DNA of 64,000 bases from Pigmentiphaga litoralis (GCF_013408655.1 NZ_JACCBP010000001.1:3100001-3164000), one strand, 5' to 3'. Positions 44,640 to 54,135 are shown, numbered from the stretch's first letter. Notes: generated from the letters alone by a model not told the origin. Translations and numbers: made by a program.

Positions 44640-46322
44640 ATGCCTTCTCATCTTGCTCCGTCTGTCGATCACCTGCTGGCCCAGGCGCGCGACACCGCGG
44701 CGTCCGGCCAGTACCGGCACGCCTTCGACGCCCTGTATGCGGCCATTGCCCTTGCACCCGAATCGGCGCGCGCCCGCGCGGCGCTGGGCCAGTTCCTGGT
44801 GGCGCACTGCCCTGCCCGGCGCCATGCGGACGTCGACCGGGTGCTGTGCCTGGCGCTCGACCAGGCCTGGGTGCGGCCCAGCGACCTGGCCCCCGCGGTG
44901 CTGGCCTACCTGGCCGCCGAGCCGGCCGTGGCGCAGGCATTGATGCCGTCGACCGGCGCCCCCACGCACGAGGCGCCCTCGGCCCGCCAGCTGTTGACCG
45001 CGGCCGGACACCTGGAAAGTCAGCCCGTGTTCTGCGCGTTGGCGAGTGTGGCGATCCTTGCCGATGCCGACTGGCAGACCTTGCTGGCCCGGCTGCGCGA
45101 CCTGCTGCTGGCGCGCCGTCATGAAGGCAAGCGCGATACGCCACTGCGGCTGACCCTGGCGATGGCCTTGCAGAATGACCTGACCGAAGGCATCGAGCCG
45201 CCCTCCGCCGAAACGCTGGCCCGTGCCCAGGCGCTGGAAGCCGGCCTGCTGGCCCGCCACCAGATCGGCACTGCCGTCAACGCCGCCGACATTGCGCTGG
45301 TGGCCACGGCCGTGCCGCTGGCCGGCAGTGCACTGGGGGCCTTGCTGCGGTCGTCCCATGCCCAGCGCGAATGGCCCGGCCTGGCGCCGTTGATCGAACG
45401 GGTGCAGGCGGCGGCGCGGGAAGCGGTGGTACGCGACCGGCTGATCGCGGATGCCGCGCGCCTGTCGGAGGATCCCGTCCGCGATCACTACGATGCGCAT
45501 CCCTACCCTCGTTGGGTGCGCGAACCGCTGGGCATGCCGGCCCACCTGCCGGCGCGGGTGGCGCGCCGGGTGTCGGCCTGGCCTGCGACCGGTGCGCAGG
45601 TGCTGGTCGCGGGCTGCGGCACGGGTCAGCAAATCTTTGTGGCGCACGACCGGTATCCCCTGGCGCGGATCGTCGCGATCGATTTCAGCGTCAACGCCCT
45701 GGCGCATGCCGCGCACAAATGCGCGGAAGCCGGGCTGGACGACGTGACCTTCCACGCCATGGATCTGCATCAGGCTGCGACCTTGGGGCAGACCTTTCGT
45801 GCGGTCGAGTGTGTCGGCGTGCTGCCGCATCTGCCGGATCCGGAGGCCGGCTTTGCGGCGCTGTCCAAGGTCATGGCGCCCGATGCGGTCCTGTATGCGG
45901 CCGTCTACAGCGCCCGGGCCCGCGCGCCGTTCGAGGCCTTGCGACGCCGTATCCATGCCGAAGGATGGACCGATGATGCCGACGGCCGGCTGGCCTTTCG
46001 CCGCATGCTGATCCAGGAAGGCGGCGCTTCATTGCCCGATGGCGTGGCGCGATCGCCGGACTTCCATGCAGCGGGCGGACTGCGCGACCTGCTGTTCCAT
46101 GTGCGTGAACGCGCGTTGCCCATGACCGAATGGGTGGCCATGGCGCAACGGCAGGGACTGACACTGCTGGCAGTCGACGCGCCCCTGGCCACCGCCGCGA
46201 TGGCGCGCAGCGTCGTGGCTCAGGACCCGGACACGCTCACACCGGATCAATGGGACGAAGTGGAACAGGCTTATCCGGCGGCGTTTGCGGGGCTGTATAG
46301 GTTGTGGCTGGCGAAGGCGTGA
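44640..46322 (+). CDS. TPR-like plus SAM-dependent methyltransferase protein
   Basis: A 560-residue protein. Residues 1-100 form TPR-like helices (HLLAQARDTAASGQYRHAFD). A central helical region precedes the junction motif DHYDAHPYPRWV near residue 285, typical of this family. The Rossmann methyltransferase follows with VLVAGCGTGQQIF (SAM motif I), IVAIDFSVNAL and VECVGVLPHL. The C-terminal helical part ends GLYRLWLAKA. The substrate is unknown. The last 86 bases overlap the converging mechanosensitive channel gene. Confidence 0.85.
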   Translation: MPSHLAPSVDHLLAQARDTAASGQYRHAFDALYAAIALAPESARARAALGQFLVAHCPARRHADVDRVLCLALDQAWVRPSDLAPAVLAYLAAEPAVAQALMPSTGAPTHEAPSARQLLTAAGHLESQPVFCALASVAILADADWQTLLARLRDLLLARRHEGKRDTPLRLTLAMALQNDLTEGIEPPSAETLARAQALEAGLLARHQIGTAVNAADIALVATAVPLAGSALGALLRSSHAQREWPGLAPLIERVQAAAREAVVRDRLIADAARLSEDPVRDHYDAHPYPRWVREPLGMPAHLPARVARRVSAWPATGAQVLVAGCGTGQQIFVAHDRYPLARIVAIDFSVNALAHAAHKCAEAGLDDVTFHAMDLHQAATLGQTFRAVECVGVLPHLPDPEAGFAALSKVMAPDAVLYAAVYSARARAPFEALRRRIHAEGWTDDADGRLAFRRMLIQEGGASLPDGVARSPDFHAAGGLRDLLFHVRERALPMTEWVAMAQRQGLTLLAVDAPLATAAMARSVVAQDPDTLTPDQWDEVEQAYPAAFAGLYRLWLAKA

Positions 46323-47250
46323 CGCTCGCGGCGCCGGGCGAGGCGGAACCCGCCGCCTTGTCCGCCGCCTTGCCCGGCGCCGCCGCGTTGGCCGCCGACC
46401 GCGCCTTTCTTTCTTCGCGGATCATCGCGTAGTAGCCGTTCAGGATCTGCTGCCCCACCGCCATCCGCCGATTGCTCGGGCACGGAAAGCGCACGACCAC
46501 ATCGACCCGCTTGGCATCCACCGGTTCGATCAACGCCACGGGCCGGCTTTCCGGCAAGGCCACCAGATACGCGCCTTCGATCCGGCGAAAGTGCGCATCG
46601 GCCTGTTGCACCCAGGGCTCGCACACGACCACTGCCGATTGCAGCAGACGCTGTTCAGCGGACACCACATCGTCAGCGGGGTCGAGCGGCACCCGCACCG
46701 CTTCCAGCACGAAGCTGCCCATGGTCGACGACTTGCGCACCGGATTCAGCAGCAACAGCATGTTGGGGAATTGATAGGTGCGGCCCGTCACATAGCCGGA
46801 CTGCGCTTCTTCGAGCAGCGTCGTGCTGAACAGATCGATGATGAGCACTTCGCCCTTCATGCCGTTGATCTCGATGATGTCGCCCACCGCATAGGGCCGC
46901 TGCGTGGCGCGCATCAACGAACCCAATGCGCTCATCACGAACTCTTTGCTGGCGATGGCGACGGCGGCTGCCAGCGCGGCGACCGACAGCGCGAAGTGCC
47001 GCAACTGGCCGCCCCACAGGAACAACAGCAGGATCAGCACGACCACCGCGACGCCATTGCGCACGGCGGTGTAGGCGGTGCGGCGTTCGCCGGTCGAACC
47101 GGAATCCTTGCCCCGGTAGTACTTGGCGGCGGACCGCGTGACCATCATGGCGGCGACCAGCACCACCACCGTGGCAAACAGCTGGCTGAGCGTGCTCGAT
47201 GCCGAAACGCTGTCGCGGACATCGGTAAAAAACGAAAGAATGGCTTGCAT
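46237..47250 (-). CDS. MscS-family mechanosensitive ion channel
   Basis: A 337-residue inner-membrane channel. Helices lie at about 18-37 and 68-84, and a pore-lining TM3 at FALSVAALAAAVAIASKEFV. The MscS beta domain has RPYAVGDIIEINGMKGEVL, FPNMLLLLNPVRKSS and the alpha/beta vestibule. The C-terminus is a Lys/Ala/Pro-rich tail. It protects against hypo-osmotic shock. The tail overlaps the methyltransferase 3' end antisense. Confidence 0.9.
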   Translation of the reverse strand: MQAILSFFTDVRDSVSASSTLSQLFATVVVLVAAMMVTRSAAKYYRGKDSGSTGERRTAYTAVRNGVAVVVLILLLFLWGGQLRHFALSVAALAAAVAIASKEFVMSALGSLMRATQRPYAVGDIIEINGMKGEVLIIDLFSTTLLEEAQSGYVTGRTYQFPNMLLLLNPVRKSSTMGSFVLEAVRVPLDPADDVVSAEQRLLQSAVVVCEPWVQQADAHFRRIEGAYLVALPESRPVALIEPVDAKRVDVVVRFPCPSNRRMAVGQQILNGYYAMIREERKARSAANAAAPGKAADKAAGSASPGAASVTPSPATTYTAPQTPPDKPVPLRPIDPV

Positions 47251-47564
47251 GGAGGGGAAGGAAAACGCCGGCGTATCTGCACGTAACAGGTGTATGGGTC
47301 GATGACGAGCCCGGAACCCGGGGTTCGCGCATCGCGATGCACAGTGTAGTCTTCAAGGCTCATGCATTCCACGGCGCGCCTGCGCGTCGTTCGTACAGGC
47401 GCCGCCATGCCTCATGGCGCGTGTCCACCGCCGCCGCACGCCTGCGCGCGCTGCATCATCGTCACCTTGAATGCCTTCCCTGTCTGCCGGGCACCCTGCT
47501 GTCCGGCTCGACGCCATTGTCGCAGCGCGCACCGTCGCCTGCCGTCCCCCAGGAGAACCCACCG
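47251..47564. other. gap between mscS and DUF481 gene
   Basis: 314 bases upstream of two divergent genes. It contains the 12-bp palindrome GCATCGCGATGC (47329-47340). A forward frame crosses it but is Arg/Ala-rich with no ribosome site. Promoter elements are not clear. Confidence 0.5.
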
Positions 47565-48311
47565 ATGCCAGTCAAAAAACGTCTCGTCCCTCTGATCGCC
47601 CTGTTCGCTGCCGGTTCCGCGCTTGCGCAAGCCCCCGTCAAGCAGGACAACCAATGGCGCGGCGCCATCAACGCCGGCGCCAGTGTCGCCTCGGGCAACA
47701 CGGACGCGACGTCGTTCAACATCTCGGCCAACGCCGCCAAGGCCAGCCAGGACGACAAGCTCAATTTCTACCTGACGACCCTGTACGGCACGAAGAAGAA
47801 TGACGGCAACCGCGAAGAGACCGCGAACCTGTTCCGCGCCGGCGCCAAGTACGACCGCAACCTGAACGAAAACGTGTTTGCGTTCGGCTCGCTCGATACG
47901 GAACACGACAAGCTGCAGGAACTGGATCTGCGGGCCGTGACGGCAGGCGGCGTGGGTTATCACCTGATCAAGAACGACAACACGATCTTCGACGTGTTTT
48001 CGGGTCTGACCTACAACCATGAGCGCTTCACGAGCGAAACGCGCAACAGCATGGAATTTCTGATCGGCGAAGAATCGCAGCATCGGATCACCGACACGAC
48101 GTCGCTCAACCAGCGTTTTGCGCTCTACCCGAACCTGACGGACAGCGGCCTGCGGGCGCAGTTCGACGCGGGTCTGGCAACGTCGATCACCAAGAAGATC
48201 GAACTGAAGCTGACCTTGTCGAACCGTTTCCAGAGCAATCCGCGTCCGGGCATCAAGAAGACCGACACGCTGTTCCTGACCAGCATCGGGTACCGCTTCG
48301 GCGCCGACTGA
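47565..48311 (+). CDS. DUF481-family outer-membrane/salt-induced protein
   Basis: A 248-residue secreted beta-barrel-like protein. The signal peptide MPVKKRLVPLIALFAAGSALA/QAP is followed by the DUF481/YdiY-type core GAINAGASVASGNTDATSFN with alternating strands and the C-terminal LTSIGYRFGAD. Most members are outer-membrane proteins of unknown role. ATG 47565 follows AGGAG by nine bases; the longer frame to 47337 has no ribosome site. Confidence 0.87.
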   Translation: MPVKKRLVPLIALFAAGSALAQAPVKQDNQWRGAINAGASVASGNTDATSFNISANAAKASQDDKLNFYLTTLYGTKKNDGNREETANLFRAGAKYDRNLNENVFAFGSLDTEHDKLQELDLRAVTAGGVGYHLIKNDNTIFDVFSGLTYNHERFTSETRNSMEFLIGEESQHRITDTTSLNQRFALYPNLTDSGLRAQFDAGLATSITKKIELKLTLSNRFQSNPRPGIKKTDTLFLTSIGYRFGAD

Positions 48312-48333
48312 GTTCAGTCAGCCGCTGCAGCAT

Positions 48334-48373
48334 GAACAAAGGCCGCCGGAGTCGATCCAGGCGGCCTTCGTTC
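48334..48373. terminator. long hairpin between converging genes
   Basis: 14-bp stem GAACAAAGGCCGCC / GGCGGCCTTCGTTC with one mismatch and a 12-base loop. It sits between the DUF481 stop (48311) and the CzcE-like stop (48390). No long T-run is present, but the position favours a shared terminator. Confidence 0.65.
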
Positions 48374-48389
48374 GATGGGACGGCAGCAA

Positions 48390-48722
48390 TCAATGGCTGT
48401 TGTCGGCATCGGGCTCGACATAGACACGCACCACGTGATCGAGCGCACCGACGGGCGAGAACGTGTTCAGAGAAAAGGTGTCGCGCACCCCATCGAACTT
48501 GACGGCAAAGGGCTCGCCCGCACCGTCGAAGCGGACCACTTCGCCATACTGAACGTTGACGTAGTCCGTGGTGGGCGCAAGCGAGATCGAACGCGTCGCC
48601 TGCGACACCGGCACCGCAGCGCCAAGCAGGCTGTTGTTCAACGGGGCAGCGTTGGCTGCCATGCTGGCAGCGGCAAGGAAACTGGCGGCCATGACACGAT
48701 GGCTGAGTGAGAAGGTTTGCAT
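48390..48722 (-). CDS. CzcE-like small periplasmic protein
   Basis: A 110-residue protein with a signal peptide (MQTFSLSHRVMAASFLAAAS...ANA/APL). The compact beta domain has ATRSISLAPTTDYVNVQYGE, FAVKFDGVRDTFSLNTFSP and GALDHVVRVYVEPDADN. The pattern resembles CzcE, a periplasmic copper-binding protein of Cupriavidus metal resistance. No metal efflux genes are near and Cys/Met residues are few, so metal binding is uncertain. ATG 48722 follows AGGAG. Confidence 0.65.
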   Translation of the reverse strand: MQTFSLSHRVMAASFLAAASMAANAAPLNNSLLGAAVPVSQATRSISLAPTTDYVNVQYGEVVRFDGAGEPFAVKFDGVRDTFSLNTFSPVGALDHVVRVYVEPDADNSH

Positions 48723-48900
48723 GATTGACTCCTGATGTGGGTCGGCGCCTGGAACGGCAAGGGCGGGATGGGTTGCAGTGCCGCTTGTCGTGACGTCTTG
48801 GAATTCATGCTGCGCCTGCCTCGGCAATCACGCAAATCGATACGTGGTATCGCTGGTATATTTCCCTTTTATACCGAACCGTTGCCCGCAACGCGCCGCC

Positions 48901-49857
48901 ATGACCCGCAAGCTCGATCTGAATCTGCTGTTGGCGCTTGATGCGCTGATGACCGAACGCAATGTGACCCGGGCCGCCGCGCGCCTGCAGACCAGCCAGC
49001 CCGCGCTCTCGGCGCAGCTGGTGCGGCTGCGCGCCATGTTCGACGACCCCTTGCTGGTGGCGGGATCGCGGGGCATGACGCCGACCCCGCGCGCACTCGA
49101 AATCGCGCCGCGCCTGTCCGAGTTGATCGGCGAGTTCCGCGCCATCGTGCAGCCCGACCACTTCGATCCGCTCACGTCCGAAGCCACCATCCAGATCGGC
49201 AGCCCCGATGCCATGCACAACGGCCTGGCCGCGTCCTTCGCGACCTGGGCCGAACGGGCGCCCAACATCCGGCTGGCCTTCATTCCATTGACCCGCCTGA
49301 ACAAGCCCGACATCGATCAACGCATGGCCACTGGCCAGCTGGACCTGCTGCTGACGGTGCTGTCGATGATGCCCGAGCGCCTGCATACCCGGCATGTGTC
49401 GACCGAGTCGTTCGTCTGCGCGCTGCGCGGCGATCATCCCTTCAACAAACGCGTCATGTCGATGGAAGACCTGTGCGCGTTGACCCATGTGATCGTGTCG
49501 CCGATGGGGGGCAGTTTTGTCGGGGACATTGACGCGGCGCTGGCCGAACACGGCATGGCGCGCAAGGTCGTGGCCTCGGTGCCGAGCTTCATGCTGGCGA
49601 CCAACATCCTGTACGAAAGCGATTTTGCCGCGGTCTTTCCACGCACGCTGGCATTGAGCCTGGGCAGCACGCTCAAGCTGTTCGAATTGCCCGTGCCGAT
49701 CCCGACCGGCAAGATCGCGGTCGGCTGGCATGAACGCACCCATCGCAGTCCGCCGCACAAGTGGTTCCGCGAACAATTGATCGACGTGTTCCTGCAACGC
49801 AAACGGGCGGATGAACCCGCCAAGGTGATCCCTGGCGCGCGCATCCGCCCGCGTTGA
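48901..49857 (+). CDS. LysR-family regulator (NodD-type group)
   Basis: A 318-residue LTTR. The DNA-binding domain is LDLNLLLALDALMTERNVTRA...QPALSAQLVRLRAMFDDPLLV, typical of the NodD/PA2877-like subfamily. The effector domain runs from about residue 95. ATG 48901 fits the family start; the frame upstream (to 48778) is implausible. It converges on the FAH gene, and its target could be that cluster or the divergent CzcE-like gene. Confidence 0.9.
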   Translation: MTRKLDLNLLLALDALMTERNVTRAAARLQTSQPALSAQLVRLRAMFDDPLLVAGSRGMTPTPRALEIAPRLSELIGEFRAIVQPDHFDPLTSEATIQIGSPDAMHNGLAASFATWAERAPNIRLAFIPLTRLNKPDIDQRMATGQLDLLLTVLSMMPERLHTRHVSTESFVCALRGDHPFNKRVMSMEDLCALTHVIVSPMGGSFVGDIDAALAEHGMARKVVASVPSFMLATNILYESDFAAVFPRTLALSLGSTLKLFELPVPIPTGKIAVGWHERTHRSPPHKWFREQLIDVFLQRKRADEPAKVIPGARIRPR

Positions 49858-49873
49858 TGGCCCGCGGTGATCA

Positions 49874-49901
49874 GCCTGCCGTCAGCACACTGACGGCAGG
49901 C
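49874..49901. terminator. strong hairpin between LysR and FAH genes
   Basis: Perfect 12-bp stem GCCTGCCGTCAG / CTGACGGCAGGC with loop CACA, lying between converging stops. The TTTTT on the right is 13 bases away, so it is not a textbook intrinsic terminator, but the stem is very stable. Confidence 0.65.
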
Positions 49902-49908
49902 CAGCCAC

Positions 49909-50754
49909 TCAGGCTTTTTCGGCCTTGATGGTGTTCACCAGCGTGCCGACCTTGCCCACTTCGATTTCCACCGTGTCGCCTTCCTTCATCCAGACCGGCG
50001 GATTGCGCTTGGCGCCCACACCGCCCGGCGTGCCGGTCACGATCACGTCGCCGGCCTTCAGGGTGGTGAAGGTCGAGATGTAATTGATCTGGCGCGGGAT
50101 GTCGAAAATCATCATGTCGGTCGACGACTTCTGCATGACCTGACCGTTCAGGCGGGTTTCGAGCGACAGCGATTCGCCGTCGGCGATCTCGTCGCGCGTG
50201 ACCATCCACGGGCCGAAGCCACCGGTTTCATTGAAGTTCTTGCCTGCCGTGAACTGGATGGTGTGACGCTGCCAGTCGCGGATCGATCCGTCGTTGTACG
50301 GCGCGTAGCCGGCAATGTGATCCCAGGCGTCGGCTTCGGCGATGCGGCGTCCGCCCTTGCCGATGATGATGGCGATCTCGCCTTCGTAGTCCAGCTCATG
50401 CGATTCCGGCGGCAGCAGGATGGGCTTGTTGTGCCCGGTCTGCGACTCGGCCACGCGCAGGAACATGGTGGGGTTTTCGGTCTTGTCGCGCTTGGTCTCT
50501 TTGACGTGATCGTCATAGTTCAGGCCCACGCAAACGATCTTGCCGGGATCGGGAATCACCGGCAGGTAGTCGAGCGTGTCCAGCGAAGCCACCGGCTTGG
50601 ACTGCTGCGCGCCCTGGCCCAGGCGTTGCAGCGCATCGGCTTCGATCGCCGACTTCAGCGTCGGGAATTCGGCCGAGGTCAGGTCGACCACACCGTCGCC
50701 GACTACCGTGCCCCAACTGGCTTTGCCGTTGTGGACGAAGCTGAGGAATTTCAT
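49909..50754 (-). CDS. fumarylacetoacetate hydrolase-family protein
   Basis: A 281-residue FAH-fold hydrolase or hydratase. It has KIVCVGLNYDDHVKETKRD, the metal-ligand segment ELDYEGEIAIIIGKGGRRI, a later acid in KNFNETGGFGPW, and VIVTGTPGGVGAKRNPP. Family members hydrolyse fumarylpyruvate or acylpyruvates or hydrate 2-oxopentenoates. The operon position after an MhpA-like hydroxylase and near an extradiol dioxygenase supports a meta-cleavage or related step. ATG 50754 overlaps the hydroxylase stop. Confidence 0.88.
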   Translation of the reverse strand: MKFLSFVHNGKASWGTVVGDGVVDLTSAEFPTLKSAIEADALQRLGQGAQQSKPVASLDTLDYLPVIPDPGKIVCVGLNYDDHVKETKRDKTENPTMFLRVAESQTGHNKPILLPPESHELDYEGEIAIIIGKGGRRIAEADAWDHIAGYAPYNDGSIRDWQRHTIQFTAGKNFNETGGFGPWMVTRDEIADGESLSLETRLNGQVMQKSSTDMMIFDIPRQINYISTFTTLKAGDVIVTGTPGGVGAKRNPPVWMKEGDTVEIEVGKVGTLVNTIKAEKA

Positions 50755-52484
50755 GCATGTTCTCCGGTGATGACAGCCCTGGCGTTTGCAGGACCTGTTG
50801 CTGTAAGGGGTTCGTGTCGTTCGATGCGCCGCCCTGCAGTCTGCGGCGAATCGTTGCCAAATTCAACTACTGCGTCGGTCGTGATGGCGTGGCGCTGGTA
50901 CAGCGCGCGCACCGCGGTCACGGTGGACGGATGCGAAGGTCCGTCGTCATCCGCAATGAAAGCCATGACGTACCGGTCGGGGCGCAGCACCATGGCGCGG
51001 GCCTGCGCACGGCGCAGGATGCCGGCCAGCACGCCATCGCAGTCGCGCGCCACAAGGTCGCCATCACGAATGCCCAACGGAAAGTCTTCGTCCTGGCGCA
51101 CCAGGCGCACCGTGCGGCACGGCAGTCCGCCGATCGACGGCCACGATACCGGCGCGGCGTCGTCATGCCAGTTGACGCAGGCAAAGCCGGCGCCCAGCCA
51201 GTCATCCAGCAGCACGCGGCGCCCGCCCGGCAGTTCGACCTGCGGCTGCGCCATCAACTGGCCCGACCGGATGGGCGCATCGAGCGCGCCGTCGGGCACG
51301 AAGAAGCCTTCCAGAAAGCGCGGCTTGGACTTGAATTTCAGCTGCAGCACGTAGTCGCGGGCAGGCGGATACAGGCTGATGGCCTTGAGCGCGAATTGCG
51401 CCGCCATCGCCCCCATGACCGACTTGGGCTGCATGTATTTGCCGATCAGCATGGCCATCTTGATCAGTGCCCACGCATGCGGCTTGCGCTCGGACGCATA
51501 GGTGTCGAGCAGGCTGGCATCGGCGCCACCCCGCACCACGGCCGCCAGCTTCCACGCCAGATTGGTGGCGTCGCGCACGCCGCTGTTCATGCCCTGCCCC
51601 GCGAACGGCGGCGTCAGGTGGGCGGCGTCACCGGCCAGCAGCACCCTGCCGTCGCGCCACCGTTCAGCGATCCGCGAATGGAAGGTGTAGACGACCTTGC
51701 GGGCAATCGTCAGGTTGGCGTCGCGCGGTTCGCGGTGGGCAATCCAGCTGCGCAACCGGGCATCATCCAGCACGTCGTCGGCGGTCTCGTCACCCTTCAA
51801 CATGAATTCGTAGCGCACGGTGCCGTCGGGCCCGGGCAGCCGGATGGCGGGCCGCGACGGATCGCAATAGGTGCGGGTGTGACGAAAGGGGTCGGGCCGA
51901 TCCAGCAGGTCGACGATCAGCCACTTTTCGGCAAAGGTATTCCCCGTCAGCGGGATGCCCAGGCGTTCGCGTGTCGCACTGCGCCCGCCGTCGCAACCGA
52001 TCAGCCAGTCACAGGTGATGACCGTTGGCGCGCCCTCGGCCTCGACCTCCAGCCGCACGCCGTCGGCGGTCTGCGAAAAGGACGTGACCTCGTGCCGGAA
52101 GCACACGTCGATGTGTGGAAACCGCCGCAGTCCTTCCCGCAACTGCGCGCACAGCACGGCCTGCCGGAATGCATTGCGTTTGGTGTAGCCGTATTCACGC
52201 GACGTAGGTTCCACCTTCGCAAAGGGCTTGCCCGACCACGAAAAGTAGTGGACGCCATAGCCCTGCACGATCTGCGTCAACGCCTCGTCCACCAGCCCGG
52301 CCGTCTGCAGCGTGCGCAGGCTTTCGTCATCGATGGACACGGCGCGCGGCTCGTCCACCGTGGAAGGATTTCGGTCCAGCACCATCGCCGGCACGCCATA
52401 GGTGCCCAGCAGATTGGCCAGCACGAGACCGGTGGGGCCGGCGCCCAGGATCACGATCGGGGTATGGCGGGGGGTCGGAGTCAT
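50751..52484 (-). CDS. MhpA-like FAD-dependent aromatic hydroxylase
   Basis: A 577-residue group A flavin monooxygenase, close in layout to 3-(3-hydroxyphenyl)propionate hydroxylase. It has FAD motif IVILGAGPTGLVLANLLG, LDRNPSTVDEPRAVSIDDES, WLIGCDGGRSATRERLG, VLLAGDAAHLTPPFAGQGMN and a thioredoxin-like C-terminal domain. ATG 52484 overlaps the IclR stop as ATGA; the longer frame lies in that gene and is spurious. It probably hydroxylates a phenolic acid at the position ortho to a hydroxyl. Confidence 0.88.
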   Translation of the reverse strand: MTPTPRHTPIVILGAGPTGLVLANLLGTYGVPAMVLDRNPSTVDEPRAVSIDDESLRTLQTAGLVDEALTQIVQGYGVHYFSWSGKPFAKVEPTSREYGYTKRNAFRQAVLCAQLREGLRRFPHIDVCFRHEVTSFSQTADGVRLEVEAEGAPTVITCDWLIGCDGGRSATRERLGIPLTGNTFAEKWLIVDLLDRPDPFRHTRTYCDPSRPAIRLPGPDGTVRYEFMLKGDETADDVLDDARLRSWIAHREPRDANLTIARKVVYTFHSRIAERWRDGRVLLAGDAAHLTPPFAGQGMNSGVRDATNLAWKLAAVVRGGADASLLDTYASERKPHAWALIKMAMLIGKYMQPKSVMGAMAAQFALKAISLYPPARDYVLQLKFKSKPRFLEGFFVPDGALDAPIRSGQLMAQPQVELPGGRRVLLDDWLGAGFACVNWHDDAAPVSWPSIGGLPCRTVRLVRQDEDFPLGIRDGDLVARDCDGVLAGILRRAQARAMVLRPDRYVMAFIADDDGPSHPSTVTAVRALYQRHAITTDAVVEFGNDSPQTAGRRIERHEPLTATGPANARAVITGEHA

Positions 52485-53260
52485 CGTTGTCTGCCTTTCT
52501 TGTTGCGCGCTTTCAGGCGCTCTTCCTCGATGCGCGACTCGATGGTCGCGGCCGCTGTCACCACCCGCGTCAGCACCGACTTGCGGCGTGCGTCGGTCAG
52601 GTCCTGCGCGGGGGTCACGACACTCAGGCTGCCCAGTACCCGCACACCATCCATCAGCGGCGCGGCAAACCCTGCCAGGCCGCGATCCAGTTCGCTTTCC
52701 GTGACGTAGTAGCCATCGTTGCGGATGGCCTGCATTGCGTCCCGCAGACCGTCGTAGGTCGGCGGCAATCCGGCCGCCTCCATCTCGTCGGCATCGCGTT
52801 CCCACAAGGCGGCCAGCGCGCTGTCTTGCAGGTGCGCCAGGATGATCTTGGACGTGGCCCCGCGGTACAGCGGCATGGCGCGCCCGCGTTCATAGCTGAC
52901 CGGCGTCTGCCCCGCCTGCGTGGCTTCCTGATGGATGCAGAGCACCTTGGCGCCATGCACCCGGCACAGCAATACCGTCCCGCCTGTCTCGTCGGCCAGC
53001 TTGCGCAGCAGGGTGCCGGATGCATTCAGCAGCGGGTCGGCCAGCCGGATCTGCCGGTCCAGTTCCACGATCAGCGACCCCAGTGCATAGCCGCGGTCGG
53101 CCACGCGTTCCAGCAGTCCCGCGTGTTCCAGGTCGGCCAGGTCGCGATAGATGCTGGCGCGCGAGACGCCCAGCTCGTCCATCAATTCGGCGGGCTTGAG
53201 CACGGGACGCGACAGGTCGAACGAGGCCAGGATGCGCAACAGGCGGCTACGTCCCCCCAT
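52481..53260 (-). CDS. IclR-family transcriptional regulator
   Basis: A 259-residue regulator. The winged helix is SRLLRILASFDLSRPVLKPAELMDELGVSRASIYRDL, followed by an effector domain with ETGGTVLLCRVHGAKVLCI and SELDRGLAGFAAPLMDGVRV. ATG 53260 lies two bases after the VOC stop. It is embedded inside the catabolic operon (VOC - IclR - hydroxylase - FAH), an uncommon place for the controller, and probably acts on that operon and perhaps on the divergent Bug-uxaA pair. Confidence 0.9.
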   Translation of the reverse strand: MGGRSRLLRILASFDLSRPVLKPAELMDELGVSRASIYRDLADLEHAGLLERVADRGYALGSLIVELDRQIRLADPLLNASGTLLRKLADETGGTVLLCRVHGAKVLCIHQEATQAGQTPVSYERGRAMPLYRGATSKIILAHLQDSALAALWERDADEMEAAGLPPTYDGLRDAMQAIRNDGYYVTESELDRGLAGFAAPLMDGVRVLGSLSVVTPAQDLTDARRKSVLTRVVTAAATIESRIEEERLKARNKKGRQR

Positions 53261-53262
53261 GG

Positions 53263-54135
53263 TCAATCGCGCATGATGGCTTTGCCCCACAGGTTCAGGG
53301 TGCGCTCTTCATGCACCCAGACCCCGGCCGGCCGCTCCGATTCACAGACTTCGATCTCTGCCGAAATTTCGGCCAGGTTGCCATCCGGATCGCGCACCAT
53401 GAAAAACACGTCGTTGCCTGGACCATGGCGGCCGATGCCCCACACGATAGGCACGCGCAGCTCGGCCATCCGGTCGCCCCACACGCGCATGTCGGCCCAG
53501 GTGTCCGTCTCGAAGGACTGATGGTCAAAGCCCGCCGCGGGTGCGCCGAACAAAGCCAGGGAATGATGCAGATGTTCGGTGCGCAAGAAGCACGCGCGCA
53601 CGGCGCCGGTCGGGTCGTGCACTTCGTCGGACAGGACAAAGCCCAGAGTCTGGTAGAAGGCGAGCATGGCTTGCGGTTGCGTGGTGCGCAGCGCGAAGTG
53701 CTGGAGGATGGCCTGGGGCATGCCGCCCGTGTCTGCCGCGCCGAGAGCGCCGTGGCCGCCATGGTCCCGGAAACCGGACGCCTCATCGGCCCCCGCGCCA
53801 GGCGCCGAGAACACGATCACGTTGCCATCCGGATCCCGGATGGCGATGGCGTCGGACGCGGGCCGGGCCAGCGCCGGCACATCGATCTGCGCCGCGCCGG
53901 GTACCCGGTCCCGGAAGGCAAGCCAGGCCGGGGTGTCGTTGAAGGTGTAGTGGGCGTAGGCCAGCTTGTTGGCGGCGCCGCGGGTCAAGGCCACTACGCG
54001 GCCCGGTCCGCTGCAGACAATCGCGTCGCCGGCCTGCGCCTGCGTCATGCCATAGGTGCTGCAGTAGAAGGCGGCCATGGCCGCGGGATCGGGGGTGGTC
54101 ACGTTCAGGTGATTCAAAGAGGCGCGCAGTTCCAT
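53263..54135 (-). CDS. two-domain VOC extradiol dioxygenase
   Basis: A 290-residue type I extradiol dioxygenase-like protein with two VOC modules. Probable iron ligands are His146 (ILQHFALRT), His205 (GFDHQSFET) and Glu257 (DPDGNLAEISAE), with the active-site pair HLHHSLALFG near 190. The order and spacing match BphC-type enzymes that open catechol rings next to the hydroxyls. ATG 54135 begins MELRASLNHLNV; the upstream frame to 54195 is unlikely. It leads the catabolic operon. Confidence 0.85.
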   Translation of the reverse strand: MELRASLNHLNVTTPDPAAMAAFYCSTYGMTQAQAGDAIVCSGPGRVVALTRGAANKLAYAHYTFNDTPAWLAFRDRVPGAAQIDVPALARPASDAIAIRDPDGNVIVFSAPGAGADEASGFRDHGGHGALGAADTGGMPQAILQHFALRTTQPQAMLAFYQTLGFVLSDEVHDPTGAVRACFLRTEHLHHSLALFGAPAAGFDHQSFETDTWADMRVWGDRMAELRVPIVWGIGRHGPGNDVFFMVRDPDGNLAEISAEIEVCESERPAGVWVHEERTLNLWGKAIMRD

